Source: Pseudomonas fluorescens
Lineage (GTDB): Bacteria > Pseudomonadota > Gammaproteobacteria > Pseudomonadales > Pseudomonadaceae
Reading direction: 5' to 3'
Length of the DNA: 64,000 bases
Assembly (NCBI RefSeq): GCF_001708445.1
Contig: NZ_CP015637.1
Location: forward strand, 4,961,001-5,025,000
The position numbers and the translations under genes were made by a program. Each line of letters opens with the position of its first letter. Positions within the stretch are counted from its first letter, which is position 1. Under the pieces are notes generated by a model. The model was given only the letters and a program-made list of their open reading frames with translations. It was not told the DNA's origin and ran no database searches. Positions 27,041-35,600 of this stretch are shown here, piece after piece.

Positions 27041-28327
27041 TCAGAACTTGTACGTCACACCCAGGCCGAAACCGTTGGCGCTGTTTTCGTACTTGGCGCT
27101 GTAGGAGCCCAGCTGGTTGGATTTATTCACTTTGACCGGCTCTTCCTTGAGGTAGGAGTAAGCCAGGTCAACGGTCATGTTATCCATCACCGCGTAACCC
27201 AGGCCAACACTGAAGATAGTCCGGTCGCCGGTTGGGATGCGTGGTGAACGGTCGGTGTTGTTGGTTGGCGACTGGTCGAAGGTCAGGCCGGTACGCAGTA
27301 CCACCTGCTTGGTGACCTGGTACGAGGTGCCCACGGCGTAGGCCCAGGTGTCGTGCCAGTTCTGCGGTTCAGTGATCGTTCTGACGAGCGTAGGTGCAGC
27401 TATGCCACCGCTGGCCGCTGTCACACCTTCGTTGTTGATGGTGATGTCTTTCAAGCGACTCCAACGAGTCCAGGTCGTACCCGCATACAGCTTCCAGGCG
27501 TCATTGAGGTCTTGAGTGACCGACAGGTCCCAGGATTCCGGGGTATCCACTTTCAACGACGCATCGTAACGGTTGTTGGCCAGTACGACCGATGGCACTG
27601 TGGCAGCCTTGGTGACTTCGGTGTGGCCTTCGAGCTTGTACTTCACTTTCGAGTGATAGGTCAGGCCAACGCGCGTGGTATCAGTGGCTTGCACCAGGAT
27701 ACCGGCGTTAAAGCCCAGGGCGGTATCGTCGCCTTTGACTTTGACTCTGTTGTCGCCCGGGAAGCCCAGGCCGGCCAGGCTTGGCTGCGATTCCAGGGTG
27801 CCGTCGATGCGGTTGATGGTCGGACCAAAACCGATGGAAACTTTGTCGTTGAAGGCGTAGCTGACGGTCGGTTGGAAGGTGATAACCGACACTTCGCTCT
27901 TGTTGCCAAAGCCACGACCTTGGAAACCGCTTTCGTAGTCGGTCTTCAGCCCGAACGGTGCATACACCCCGAAGCCGATAGCCCATTGATCGTTAAGTTT
28001 GTTGGTGTAGAAACCGAATGGCACGGCAGTAAAAGGCACCATGTCGCCTTTGTTGGACCCGCTGGAGCGGCCGCCGGTATTTTTGATATCGGTCGAAGCA
28101 TCGATCGCTGCAACACCACCGGTAATTTGCTGGCCTTCAAGGCGGGCCATACCTGCAGGGTTACCAAAGACAGTGCTTGCGTTTTCGGCAGAGGAGGAAC
28201 GTCCTGCGAAACCTGTCCCCATTCCTGCGACGTCTTGTTCGTTAAGGGCAAAGCCACTTGCGAAGACGTGGGAAGAGGCCATGGCAACGGCGAGGCTAAG
28301 TGTGGTCTTGAGCATTACTTTTTTCAT
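27041..28327 (-). CDS. OmpP1/FadL family outer-membrane channel
   Basis: The 428-residue outer-membrane protein begins with a signal peptide (about 1-24, ending VFA) and then the FadL N-terminal hatch sequence SGFALNEQDVAGMGTGFAG. The body has amphipathic beta strands and ends with a terminal aromatic (TYKF). FadL homologues let long-chain fatty acids or other hydrophobic compounds cross the outer membrane by lateral diffusion. It is monocistronic with a convergent terminator. No clear PsrA-type operator was seen upstream. Which hydrophobic ligand it takes is unknown. Confidence 0.9.
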   Translation of the reverse strand: MKKVMLKTTLSLAVAMASSHVFASGFALNEQDVAGMGTGFAGRSSSAENASTVFGNPAGMARLEGQQITGGVAAIDASTDIKNTGGRSSGSNKGDMVPFTAVPFGFYTNKLNDQWAIGFGVYAPFGLKTDYESGFQGRGFGNKSEVSVITFQPTVSYAFNDKVSIGFGPTINRIDGTLESQPSLAGLGFPGDNRVKVKGDDTALGFNAGILVQATDTTRVGLTYHSKVKYKLEGHTEVTKAATVPSVVLANNRYDASLKVDTPESWDLSVTQDLNDAWKLYAGTTWTRWSRLKDITINNEGVTAASGGIAAPTLVRTITEPQNWHDTWAYAVGTSYQVTKQVVLRTGLTFDQSPTNNTDRSPRIPTGDRTIFSVGLGYAVMDNMTVDLAYSYLKEEPVKVNKSNQLGSYSAKYENSANGFGLGVTYKF

Positions 28328-28473
28328 TATTAGAACTCCGTGGTGATCACCGCTGCGGAAAGTATCAATAAAATTAACATCGCGCTATAGGCTGTAATGC
28401 AGGAGATAGAGCCGTTTTGTAGGACAATCCGACCAAAATTCCGGTTTTTTGCCGAATCTTGCAAATTGCCCGG

Positions 28474-28956
28474 TCAGCAGGCCACGTGATTCATGGGTGA
28501 AACACAGGTTTGCCAGGCTTGGGCGAAATCGCGCAGCCTTCCTTGAGGGTGAAATATTTCTTTCCAGATACGTGCCATTCCCAGCACATCGCCGGGCGGT
28601 GGTAAGGCTGGGCGATGTTGTTCCACCAGCAGCCAGGCGATGGCGGTGGCGTAACGCAGGTTGACCGTCAATTCCAACTGGGGCGCACTGAGGAACGCAT
28701 GTTGACTGGCCAGCCCGCGTACGAGGCTGGCGCGTTCGGGGTCCAGCGCCAGGTAGTCGTCCCAGAGCGCGCGGTGGCGGGTTTCGGTGATGCTGTACAG
28801 GCCATGGCCGCGTCGATCATGCAGGGCGGAACCCAATTCCGACTGGCTGGCGGCAATCCCCAGCAGGAGGGATTCAGCGCTCGGGTGAGGGTGGCCAAGA
28901 TAAAATAACGTCGGCCTGATCACATAACGACACAATTCACTGGCGGCGATACCCAT
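28474..28956 (-). CDS. Conserved hypothetical protein (160 aa)
   Basis: This mainly helical soluble protein has GAGG 5 bp before the ATG and no signal peptide or membrane segment. Notable stretches are MGIAASELCRYVIRPTLFYL at the N-terminus and YATAIAWLLVEQHRPALP in the second half. It lies behind the FadL gene in the same orientation, separated by the FadL promoter, an arrangement I recall in other pseudomonads (PA1289-like). No function is assigned. It is not obviously phage-derived despite a resemblance in its N-terminus to some phage structural annotations. Confidence 0.75.
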   Translation of the reverse strand: MGIAASELCRYVIRPTLFYLGHPHPSAESLLLGIAASQSELGSALHDRRGHGLYSITETRHRALWDDYLALDPERASLVRGLASQHAFLSAPQLELTVNLRYATAIAWLLVEQHRPALPPPGDVLGMARIWKEIFHPQGRLRDFAQAWQTCVSPMNHVAC

Positions 28957-29183
28957 ACAAGCCTCAATCCGTGAAAGTGGTCGACGATGCCTGGGAAGGG
29001 GGGGCTTGGCAGCAGTGAATCGGATCCCAGGCTCGTCGTAAGCGGATCATGCCGCTTGAGTTGAAGTGTAGTGTCATATTCGTGATGTAAAAGACTGTTT
29101 TTAAAACATCTTCTCTAATCAGTTATAACGGTTATATCTATTTGAGCTTAATCCGCGAGCGTCGGGTTCGAATTCCGGGCAAT

Positions 29184-29213
29184 AAAAAACCCTGTGTTTT
29201 AGACAGGGTTTTT
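29184..29213 (-). terminator. Rho-independent terminator of the 73-residue gene
   Basis: AAAAACCCTGT and ACAGGGTTTTT form an 11-bp stem around a GTTTTAG loop, with T-rich flanks on both strands. It lies 22 bp beyond the stop of the leftward gene. Confidence 0.85.
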
Positions 29214-29235
29214 GTATTTCAGCGACTCGGGTCGA

Positions 29236-29457
29236 TCAGGCAACCAGTGCCTGACGGGTACGCTCGATCACGGCCTGCAGCGGCTCTGCGCTGGAGTATT
29301 GATCGGGGTACAGGCGTTCGCTGTGACGAGCGATACCGTGTTCGTTGACCAGGGTGAAGCTGAAGCAGCCTTTGCGAGCGGCCATGATCAGGCAGTTCAT
29401 TGGAGCAAAAGCGTTGGTAAGGGTGCGAATGGCATCCTGAGTATGGATAGTGGACAT
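29236..29457 (-). CDS. Small conserved hypothetical protein (73 aa)
   Basis: The 73-residue soluble protein has an AGGAAC ribosome binding site and its own terminator. It starts MSTIHTQDAIRTLTNAFAPM and contains two Cys residues (CLIMAARKGCFSFTLV). I recall similar short proteins across fluorescent pseudomonads without assigned function. Two tandem hairpins in its leader (29481-29512) suggest post-transcriptional control. Confidence 0.75.
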   Translation of the reverse strand: MSTIHTQDAIRTLTNAFAPMNCLIMAARKGCFSFTLVNEHGIARHSERLYPDQYSSAEPLQAVIERTRQALVA

Positions 29458-29900
29458 ATTATTGGTGTTCCTACAAATGACACGGTTAAGAACCGTGCAA
29501 CGTTAAAACGTTCCAGTGACGTTGATCACCATTGATCGAACGAAGAACCCGACTGGAACAAAGCAGCCAGTTTGAAGCGCTAATAAGTTAGGCGCGCTTG
29601 GGCTGGCAGGTAGGTACTTAGGAGGGCAGGCAACACAACAGGGGCAAAGGTTCTGGGCCCAGGGTGAAGATCCTGATCAATTTGCAGGCTGGTTCGGTCA
29701 GAGTATTGAGTCTTCGCGACACCCTTTGCTTGTTCAAAGGCCGTGTCGTCGCAAGGAATACCTGGAAACCATCGAGGTGGTCGATCCCGTGTTGTACAGG
29801 GGAGTTGTTCGACCAGAATTGACTTTCAGCTTGGTACTAACGCCGCGGATAGTAACGGATTGAAACAGGGAAAGGAAGTGTGCTAGCGAAAAAACTTTAA
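29458..29900. other. Intergenic region with leader hairpins, no gene seen
   Basis: Next to the 73-residue gene are two small hairpins: CACGGTT/AACCGTG (29481-29497) and AACGTT/AACGTT (29499-29512). The remaining 390 bp show no reading frame with ribosome binding site and codon use typical of the neighbours. An apparent leftward frame at 29734-29958 is rejected. Confidence 0.5.
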
Positions 29901-30218
29901 TCAGCCGCCCAGCAGCCCGCGATATACCAGCACGGTAACCGCGGCGGCCAGCGAGCATCCCAGGCCATAGGTGGCCAGCGTCAGGCGCAGGGACTTGCCG
30001 GTTTCCACCACCTTCATCACATCGCGCATATCGTTGATCCGGCCTTCACCCAATTCGATGCACAGACTCACTGCCGTAAACGCCGCCGACAACAGGATCG
30101 CGATGGCAAACAGTGCGCCATCCGGGGAGGGCAGCGCTGCGTTGATCCCAAGCGACGTCGCGCAAATGGTCAGTAACAGTAAGGCGAACAACAGAATTCC
30201 TTTCATCGGTTCGTACAC
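29901..30218 (-). CDS. Small membrane protein (105 aa)
   Basis: The protein has three hydrophobic segments, at about residues 7-26, 33-56 and 78-102, with a charged middle loop (ELGEGRINDMRDVMKVVETGKS). The given start is a GTG; an ATG four codons in (30206) is equally possible, and neither has a convincing ribosome binding site. Codon use resembles the neighbouring genes. No family is recognised and no operon partner is evident. Confidence 0.6.
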   Translation of the reverse strand: MYEPMKGILLFALLLLTICATSLGINAALPSPDGALFAIAILLSAAFTAVSLCIELGEGRINDMRDVMKVVETGKSLRLTLATYGLGCSLAAAVTVLVYRGLLGG

Positions 30219-30525
30219 GGCTGCGCTTTAGGTGTGGGGAGTGTGGCGACCGCGGATGATTTTGAAAAGTCCCTTGGGTTGTCGCAGCGGTAACAGTTCT
30301 GGGCGAGATCGAATCAAAAAAACAGGCGATATAACCAATGGATGTGTACTTGTACACATTGGTTGCGTGATGTGTAACCTGGCTGTCAAGTGTCTTGCTG
30401 CGCCGCCATTTGCCTGGGATGAAAATTTAAGTCAATGAAAAATATCGCTTTTTTTTATTGGTGAAAAAATCGTCAGTTTGACTGCGGCCCCCGTTCCATG
30501 GGCCTTTGCGCGAGTTAAAGATGGG
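30219..30525. other. Intergenic region, AT-rich, with inverted repeat
   Basis: This part of the 446-bp gap holds an inverted repeat at 30333-30364 and an AT-rich stretch (30417-30480, with runs of A and T), followed by DnaA-box-like sites. No credible coding frame is seen. Confidence 0.5.
30333..30364. repeat. Imperfect 13-bp inverted repeat
   Basis: AACCAATG(GATG)TGTAC and GTACACATTGGTT pair over 13 bp with a 4-base bulge and a 2-base centre. The central TGTAC-N2-GTACA looks like a dimeric regulator site, but there is no T-tract to suggest a terminator. Confidence 0.5.
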
Positions 30526-30560
30526 TTGTCCACTGAGTTATCCACAGCTTCTGTGGATTG
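30526..30560. other. Cluster of DnaA-box-like sequences
   Basis: TTGTCCACT (30526-30534), TTATCCACA (30538-30546, exact consensus DnaA box) and TGTGGATTG (30552-30560, inverted near-match) occur within 35 bp, just downstream of an AT-rich segment. The last two also form an inverted repeat ATCCACAG/CTGTGGAT. Confidence 0.55.
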
Positions 30561-30664
30561 TCCCGAGCGCTTGCTCTAGCACGGGCGTGCAGAGTTTTTT
30601 CAGCTTTACGTGTACGAAAAAAAGAGTAGAGTGGCGCGCCCTCCGGTTTGTCCCACAGTGCTTT

Positions 30665-30988
30665 ATGAAGTTTCGCTCAGTATCACCTTCTGTTACCAGC
30701 ACGCCCCCGACTGTTACCGCACCCAAGCGTTTTTCCTTGAAGGTCGCCTTGTGGCTGCTCGATAGCCCACGCCTGGGGCACAGCACTAACGTCAAGCATT
30801 TTGCCGGACGTCTGCTGAAACAACCTGCGCGAGATGGCGTGGTGGTTGCGCAAAGCCGTCTGGGCCAACTGATGTGTCGCGAATGCGGCAGCGCCCGTGA
30901 CCGCCGTATCGGCCATGACCTCTTGCGCCTGGCTGCGCGTGCCGGTGACCGGCGCGCCCAACGCGAATTGGGTCAGCTCAAAGACTGA
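30665..30988 (+). CDS. Short Sel1-like protein upstream of rmuC
   Basis: The 107-residue protein has a Ser/Thr/Pro-rich N-terminus and a basic helical body; the last part, DRRIGHDLLRLAARAGDRRAQRELGQL, has the spacing of a Sel1/TPR-like helix pair. Two Cys in LMCRECGSARD could bind metal. The ATG at 30665 gives a sensible N-terminus; a longer frame from 30506 runs through the DnaA-box region and was rejected. It is 60 bp ahead of rmuC, the usual arrangement as I recall it. Function is unknown. Confidence 0.7.
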   Translation: MKFRSVSPSVTSTPPTVTAPKRFSLKVALWLLDSPRLGHSTNVKHFAGRLLKQPARDGVVVAQSRLGQLMCRECGSARDRRIGHDLLRLAARAGDRRAQRELGQLKD

Positions 30989-31048
30989 GCTGTCTTCCGG
31001 CCCTGCGCTTGGTTAACCTTCCTCTTTTCGGTAATGACAGGAATGGCT

Positions 31049-32527
31049 ATGGCTTTTGACTGGACCAGTATTGCCCTGGGCCTCGCGGGGGCCGCAGTGC
31101 CGCTATTGGCCGTGTGCTGGCAGCTCCAGCGGCGGTTGGTCGCGCGCATGGCCGGTTGGGAATTGCTCGAAGAGCGCCTGGCCACCGCGCAACTGGCCCA
31201 GGAAGGCCTCGCGGCTCAACTGGATGCCAGCCGCGACGAGATCAGCGACCTGAGCCAAGCCAATGCCGCCAAGCAAGCTGACCTGGCTGCCGTGCGCCGC
31301 GAAGTCGAGTTGTTGCAGATCGATCGCGACAACGCCCGTGACGCCGCCCACGCCTGGAACCTCGACCGCAGCGCCAAGGAAACCGAACTGCGCCGTCTCG
31401 ACGCTTTGTCGGCTGCCCTGCGCGCCGAACTGCGCGAGCAGCAGGACAGCCATCAGCAGCGCCTCGCTGATCTACAGGGTTCGCGAGATGAGCTGCGCGC
31501 GCAGTTCGCCGAACTGGCCGGCAAGATCTTCGACGAGCGCGAGCAGCGCTTTGCCGAAACCAGCCAGGAACGTCTGGGCCAGTTGCTCGATCCACTCAAG
31601 GAGCGCATCCAGTCCTTCGAAAAACGCGTCGAAGAAAGCTATCAGAACGAGGCCCGCGAACGCTTTTCCCTGGCCAAGGAGCTTGAGCGCCTGCAACAAC
31701 TGAACCTGCGTCTGTCGGACGAAGCGACAAACCTGACCCGCGCCCTCAAGGGCCAGAAAACCCAGGGTAACTGGGGTGAGCTGATCCTTGAGCGCGTGCT
31801 GGAGCATGCCGGCCTGGAGAAGGGCCGCGAGTACCAGACCCAGGTCAGCCTCAAGGGCCCGGACGGCGAGCGCTTCCAGCCGGACGTGCTGATCATGTTG
31901 CCCGGCGATAAGCAGGTGGTGGTGGACTCCAAGGTCAGCCTGACGGCCTATCAACAATACGTGGCGGCGGATGACGAGGTGATTGGCCAGGCGGCGTTGA
32001 AGCAGCATGTGCTGTCCCTGCGCAATCACGTCAAGGGCTTGGCCGGCAAGGATTACAAACGCCTGGAAGGCTTGCACAGCCTGGATTTCGTCTTGCTGTT
32101 CGTGCCGATCGAAGCGGCGTTTTCAGCGGCATTGCAGGCCGAGCCGAACCTGTTCCAGGAGGCATTCGACCGCCATATTGTCATCGTCAGCCCCACCACC
32201 TTGCTCGCCACCCTGCGGGTGATCGACAGCCTGTGGAAGCAGGAGCGCCAGAGCCAGAACGCGCGGGAAATCGCCGAGCGTGCCGGCTGGCTTTACGACA
32301 AGTTCGTACTGTTCATCCAGGACCTGGACGAAGTGGGGAGTCGGTTGCAGCAGTTGGATAAGGCTTACAGTGCGGCGCGCAACAAGCTGACAGATGGGCG
32401 CGGCAATCTGGTCAGTCGCACCGAGCAGTTAAGATTGCTCGGTGCCCGCGCCAGCAAAAGCCTGCCGGCGGATTTGCTGGAGCGCGCGATGACCGACTCC
32501 GACGGCGTAGCGCACCTTCCCGAATAA
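31049..32527 (+). CDS. rmuC: DNA recombination protein RmuC
   Basis: RmuC limits recombination between inverted repeats and is a predicted nuclease of the PD-(D/E)XK fold. The 492-residue protein has an N-terminal membrane helix (about 5-28), a long coiled coil (about 30-190) and the conserved C-terminal domain with QGNWGELILERVLEHAGL (about 232-249), PDVLIMLPGDKQVVVDSKVSL (about 272-292) and FVLLFVPIEAAF. AGGA lies 6 bp before the ATG at 31049, so that start was preferred over ATGs at 31034 and 31043. Confidence 0.94.
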   Translation: MAFDWTSIALGLAGAAVPLLAVCWQLQRRLVARMAGWELLEERLATAQLAQEGLAAQLDASRDEISDLSQANAAKQADLAAVRREVELLQIDRDNARDAAHAWNLDRSAKETELRRLDALSAALRAELREQQDSHQQRLADLQGSRDELRAQFAELAGKIFDEREQRFAETSQERLGQLLDPLKERIQSFEKRVEESYQNEARERFSLAKELERLQQLNLRLSDEATNLTRALKGQKTQGNWGELILERVLEHAGLEKGREYQTQVSLKGPDGERFQPDVLIMLPGDKQVVVDSKVSLTAYQQYVAADDEVIGQAALKQHVLSLRNHVKGLAGKDYKRLEGLHSLDFVLLFVPIEAAFSAALQAEPNLFQEAFDRHIVIVSPTTLLATLRVIDSLWKQERQSQNAREIAERAGWLYDKFVLFIQDLDEVGSRLQQLDKAYSAARNKLTDGRGNLVSRTEQLRLLGARASKSLPADLLERAMTDSDGVAHLPE

Positions 32528-32537
32528 ACGTCATCCG

Positions 32538-32630
32538 AAATGTGGGAGGGGGCTTGCTCCCGATGGCGTGGGATCAGGCACGGAGGGTGTGACTGAGGCT
32601 CCGCTATCGGGAGCAAGCCCCCGCCACATT
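32538..32630. repeat. REPIN
   Basis: TGTGGGAGGGGGCTTGCTCC and its near-complement GGGAGCAAGCCCCCGCCACA lie in inverted orientation about 50 bp apart, between the convergent rmuC and histidine kinase genes. The long stem may also stop transcription from both sides. Confidence 0.85.
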
Positions 32631-32631
32631 T

Positions 32632-35600
32632 TTAAAGCGGCAAATGCCGACTCAGCAACGCCCGCAACGCCGCCGGCTTCACCGGCTTGGCCAAGTAATC
32701 CAGCCCCGCTGCATGCACCTCGGCCACCATTTCCGGGCGGCCGTCGGCGCTGATGACCACACCGGGAATCGGTTCCGCCAACTGCGCCCGTAGCCAGCCC
32801 ATCAGCTCGGTGCCGGTTTCGCCGTGGTCCAGGTGGTAATCCACCAACGCCAGTTGCGGGCGTACGCCCTCGGCCAGGAGCGCCGCGCATTGCGCCTGGT
32901 CGGTGGCGGTCCAGACCTCACAGCCCCAGCGGGTCAGCAGGCTGCGCATGCCGATCAGGATGCTTTCTTCGTTATCCACGCACAGCACTTGCGCGCCGCT
33001 CAATGGCAGGCCACTTTCCTGCGGCACCTTGACCTGCGGGCTGGTCTGGATGCGCGCCAGTGGCACGCGCACACTGAACACGCTGCCCTTGCCCGGCCAT
33101 GAGCGCACGCTGAGGCGATGGCCCAGCACGCGGCACAGTCCGTCAGCGATCGCCAGGCCCAGGCCCAGGCCTTTTTCCGCGCGGGTCTGGTGGCTGTCCA
33201 GGCGCTTGAATTCTTCGAAGATCACCTGCTGTTTATCCAGCGGGATGCCAGGGCCGCGGTCCCAGACTTCCAGGCACAGTTCGCCCTGGCGTCGACGTAC
33301 GCCCAGCAGCACCGGGCCGTCGGCATAACGGAAGGCATTGGTGAGGAAATTCTGCAGGATCCTGCGCAGCAACTTGATATCACTGTCGACCCGCAAGCGA
33401 CTGCCGCGCAGGCGGAAGCGCAAGCCTTGTTCCTGCGCCAACGCCTTGAATTCGGCGCCCAGTGTGTCGAACAGCTCGTTGAGCACAAAGGGTTGGCGCT
33501 GCGGATTGATCTTGCCGTTTTCCAAGCGCGAAATATCCAACAGGTCGCTGATCAGGTCTTCGGCCGAACGCAGCGAACTGTCCAGGTGCTGCACCAGTTG
33601 CCGGGCTTCGTTCGACAGGCCGTCGTTCTGGTGGGAAAGGGCGGCTGAGAACAGGCGTGCGGCATTCAACGGTTGCATCAGGTCATGGCTGACAGCCGCC
33701 AGGAAGCGGGTCTTCGACTGGCTGGCGGACTCGGCCGCGCCCTTGGCATCGGTCAGTGCCACATTGAGTTGCGACAGCTCATGGGTGCGCTCGGTGACCC
33801 GCCGCTCCAGGCCCTCATTGGCCTCGGTCAATGCCTGCTCGGCTTCGCGGAACGCGGTGATGTCGGTGAAGCTCATGACAAAGCCGCCGCCCGGCATCGG
33901 GTTGCCGATCAACTCGATCACTCGCCCATTCGGGAACAGGCGCTCTGAGGTGTGCGCGCGGCCCTGGCGCATCCAGTGCAGGCGGCGGGCCACGTGGACC
34001 TCGGCTTCACCTGGCCCGCACAGGCCGCGTTCGGCGTTGTAGCGAATGATGTCGGCAATCGGTCGGCCGACGCTGATCAAGCCTTCGGGGTAGTTGAACA
34101 GTTCCAGGTAACGGCGGTTCCAGGCCACCAGCTTGAGTGACTGGTCTACCACGCTGATGCCTTGGGTGATGTTTTCGATCGCGCCTTGCAGCAAGGCCCG
34201 GTTGAACTGCAACACCTCGGAGGCTTCGTCGGCGATCCGCACGACGTCTTCCAGCTGCATTTCCCGGCCTTCAATGGCCGCTTTCACCACCGCACGTGTC
34301 GAAGACGCACCGAGTACACCGGCCAACAGACGCTCGGTGTGCGCGATCCAATCGTTGTCGGCATTCTGGTTGGGGTTGAAGCCCTTGCCTTGGCGATAGG
34401 CAAAGCGGATAAAACTCTGCTGGGCGCGTTCCTCGCCGACAAAGCGTGCCGCGAGGCTGAGCAGGTCGCTGATCTGTACCGACAGCATCGAGCGGGCGCT
34501 GGCGCGCTGGCTGGTTTCCTGGCCGATGAAGCGCCCGGCCTGCCAGTGCTCGGAGACGCGTGTACGCGACAGCATCGAAACCCAGACGAACAAGGTGAAA
34601 TTACCCGCCAGGGAGAACACGGTGCCCAGGGTCAGCGACGTGACCGAGAAGCCCAGTGGGTGCGAATGCAGCCAGGTCAAGCCAGGGAATAGGCTGAAGG
34701 ACCAGCCGAGACTTTTCGCTGTAACCGGTAGGACCAAGGTGTAGAACCACAGGAACGTACCGGCCGCCAAGCCGGCAAACACCCCCCGCCGGTTGGCCTG
34801 CTTCCAATATAGTGCGCCAAGCATGGCGGGTGCCAGTTGGGTCACGGCGGCGAAGGCGATCTGGCCGATGGTCGCCAGGCTCGCCGTGGAGCCGAGCAGG
34901 CGATAGCTGACGTAGGCCAGCAACAGAATGATCACAATGCTGACCCGACGTACCGACAGCATCCAGTGGCGGAACACTTCGAAAGGGCGCTCGGCACTGG
35001 AGCGGCGCAATAACCAGGGCAGCAGCATGTCGTTGGAGACCATGGTCGACAACGCGATGCTGGCGACAATCACCATGCCGGTGGCGGCCGATGCACCGCC
35101 GATAAAGGCGAGTACGGCAAGGGCCGGATGGGCTTCGGCCAAGGGCAGGCTGATCACATAAGAGTCGGGCAGCACCGAACCGGGCAGGAGCATTTTGCCG
35201 CCCAGGGCAATCGGCACGACAAACAGCGCGGCAAGGATCAGGTAGGCGGGGAATACCCATTTGGCCAGGCGTAGATCCTGAGGGTCGATGTTTTCCACCA
35301 CGGTGACGTGAAACTGCCGCGGCAGGCAGATGATGGCCATCATGGCCACGCCGGTCTGCACCACCATCGAAGGCCAGTTGACGGTTTCTTTCCAGTATTC
35401 CTCCAGGCGGGGCGCGAGCATCGCCTGGCTGAACAGGTCGCCGAAACCGTCGTACAGGCCGTAGGTGACAAACGCGCCGACGGCGAGAAACGCGAACAGC
35501 TTGACCAACGACTCAAAGGCAATCGCCAGCACCATGCCGCGGTGGTGTTCGGTGGCGTCGAGGTTGCGGGTACCGAATACGATAGTGAACAGCGCGAGCA

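Noticed and set aside
29162..29178. Complete tRNA gene
   Set aside because: Only a T-arm-like hairpin is present; acceptor, D and anticodon arms are missing.
29734..29958. 74-codon minus-strand frame
   Set aside because: No ribosome binding site, overlaps the better-supported 105-residue membrane protein gene, composition not typical.
30506..30664. Extended N-terminus of the Sel1-like gene
   Set aside because: The extra residues are read across the DnaA-box region and lack plausible sequence; the ATG at 30665 fits better.
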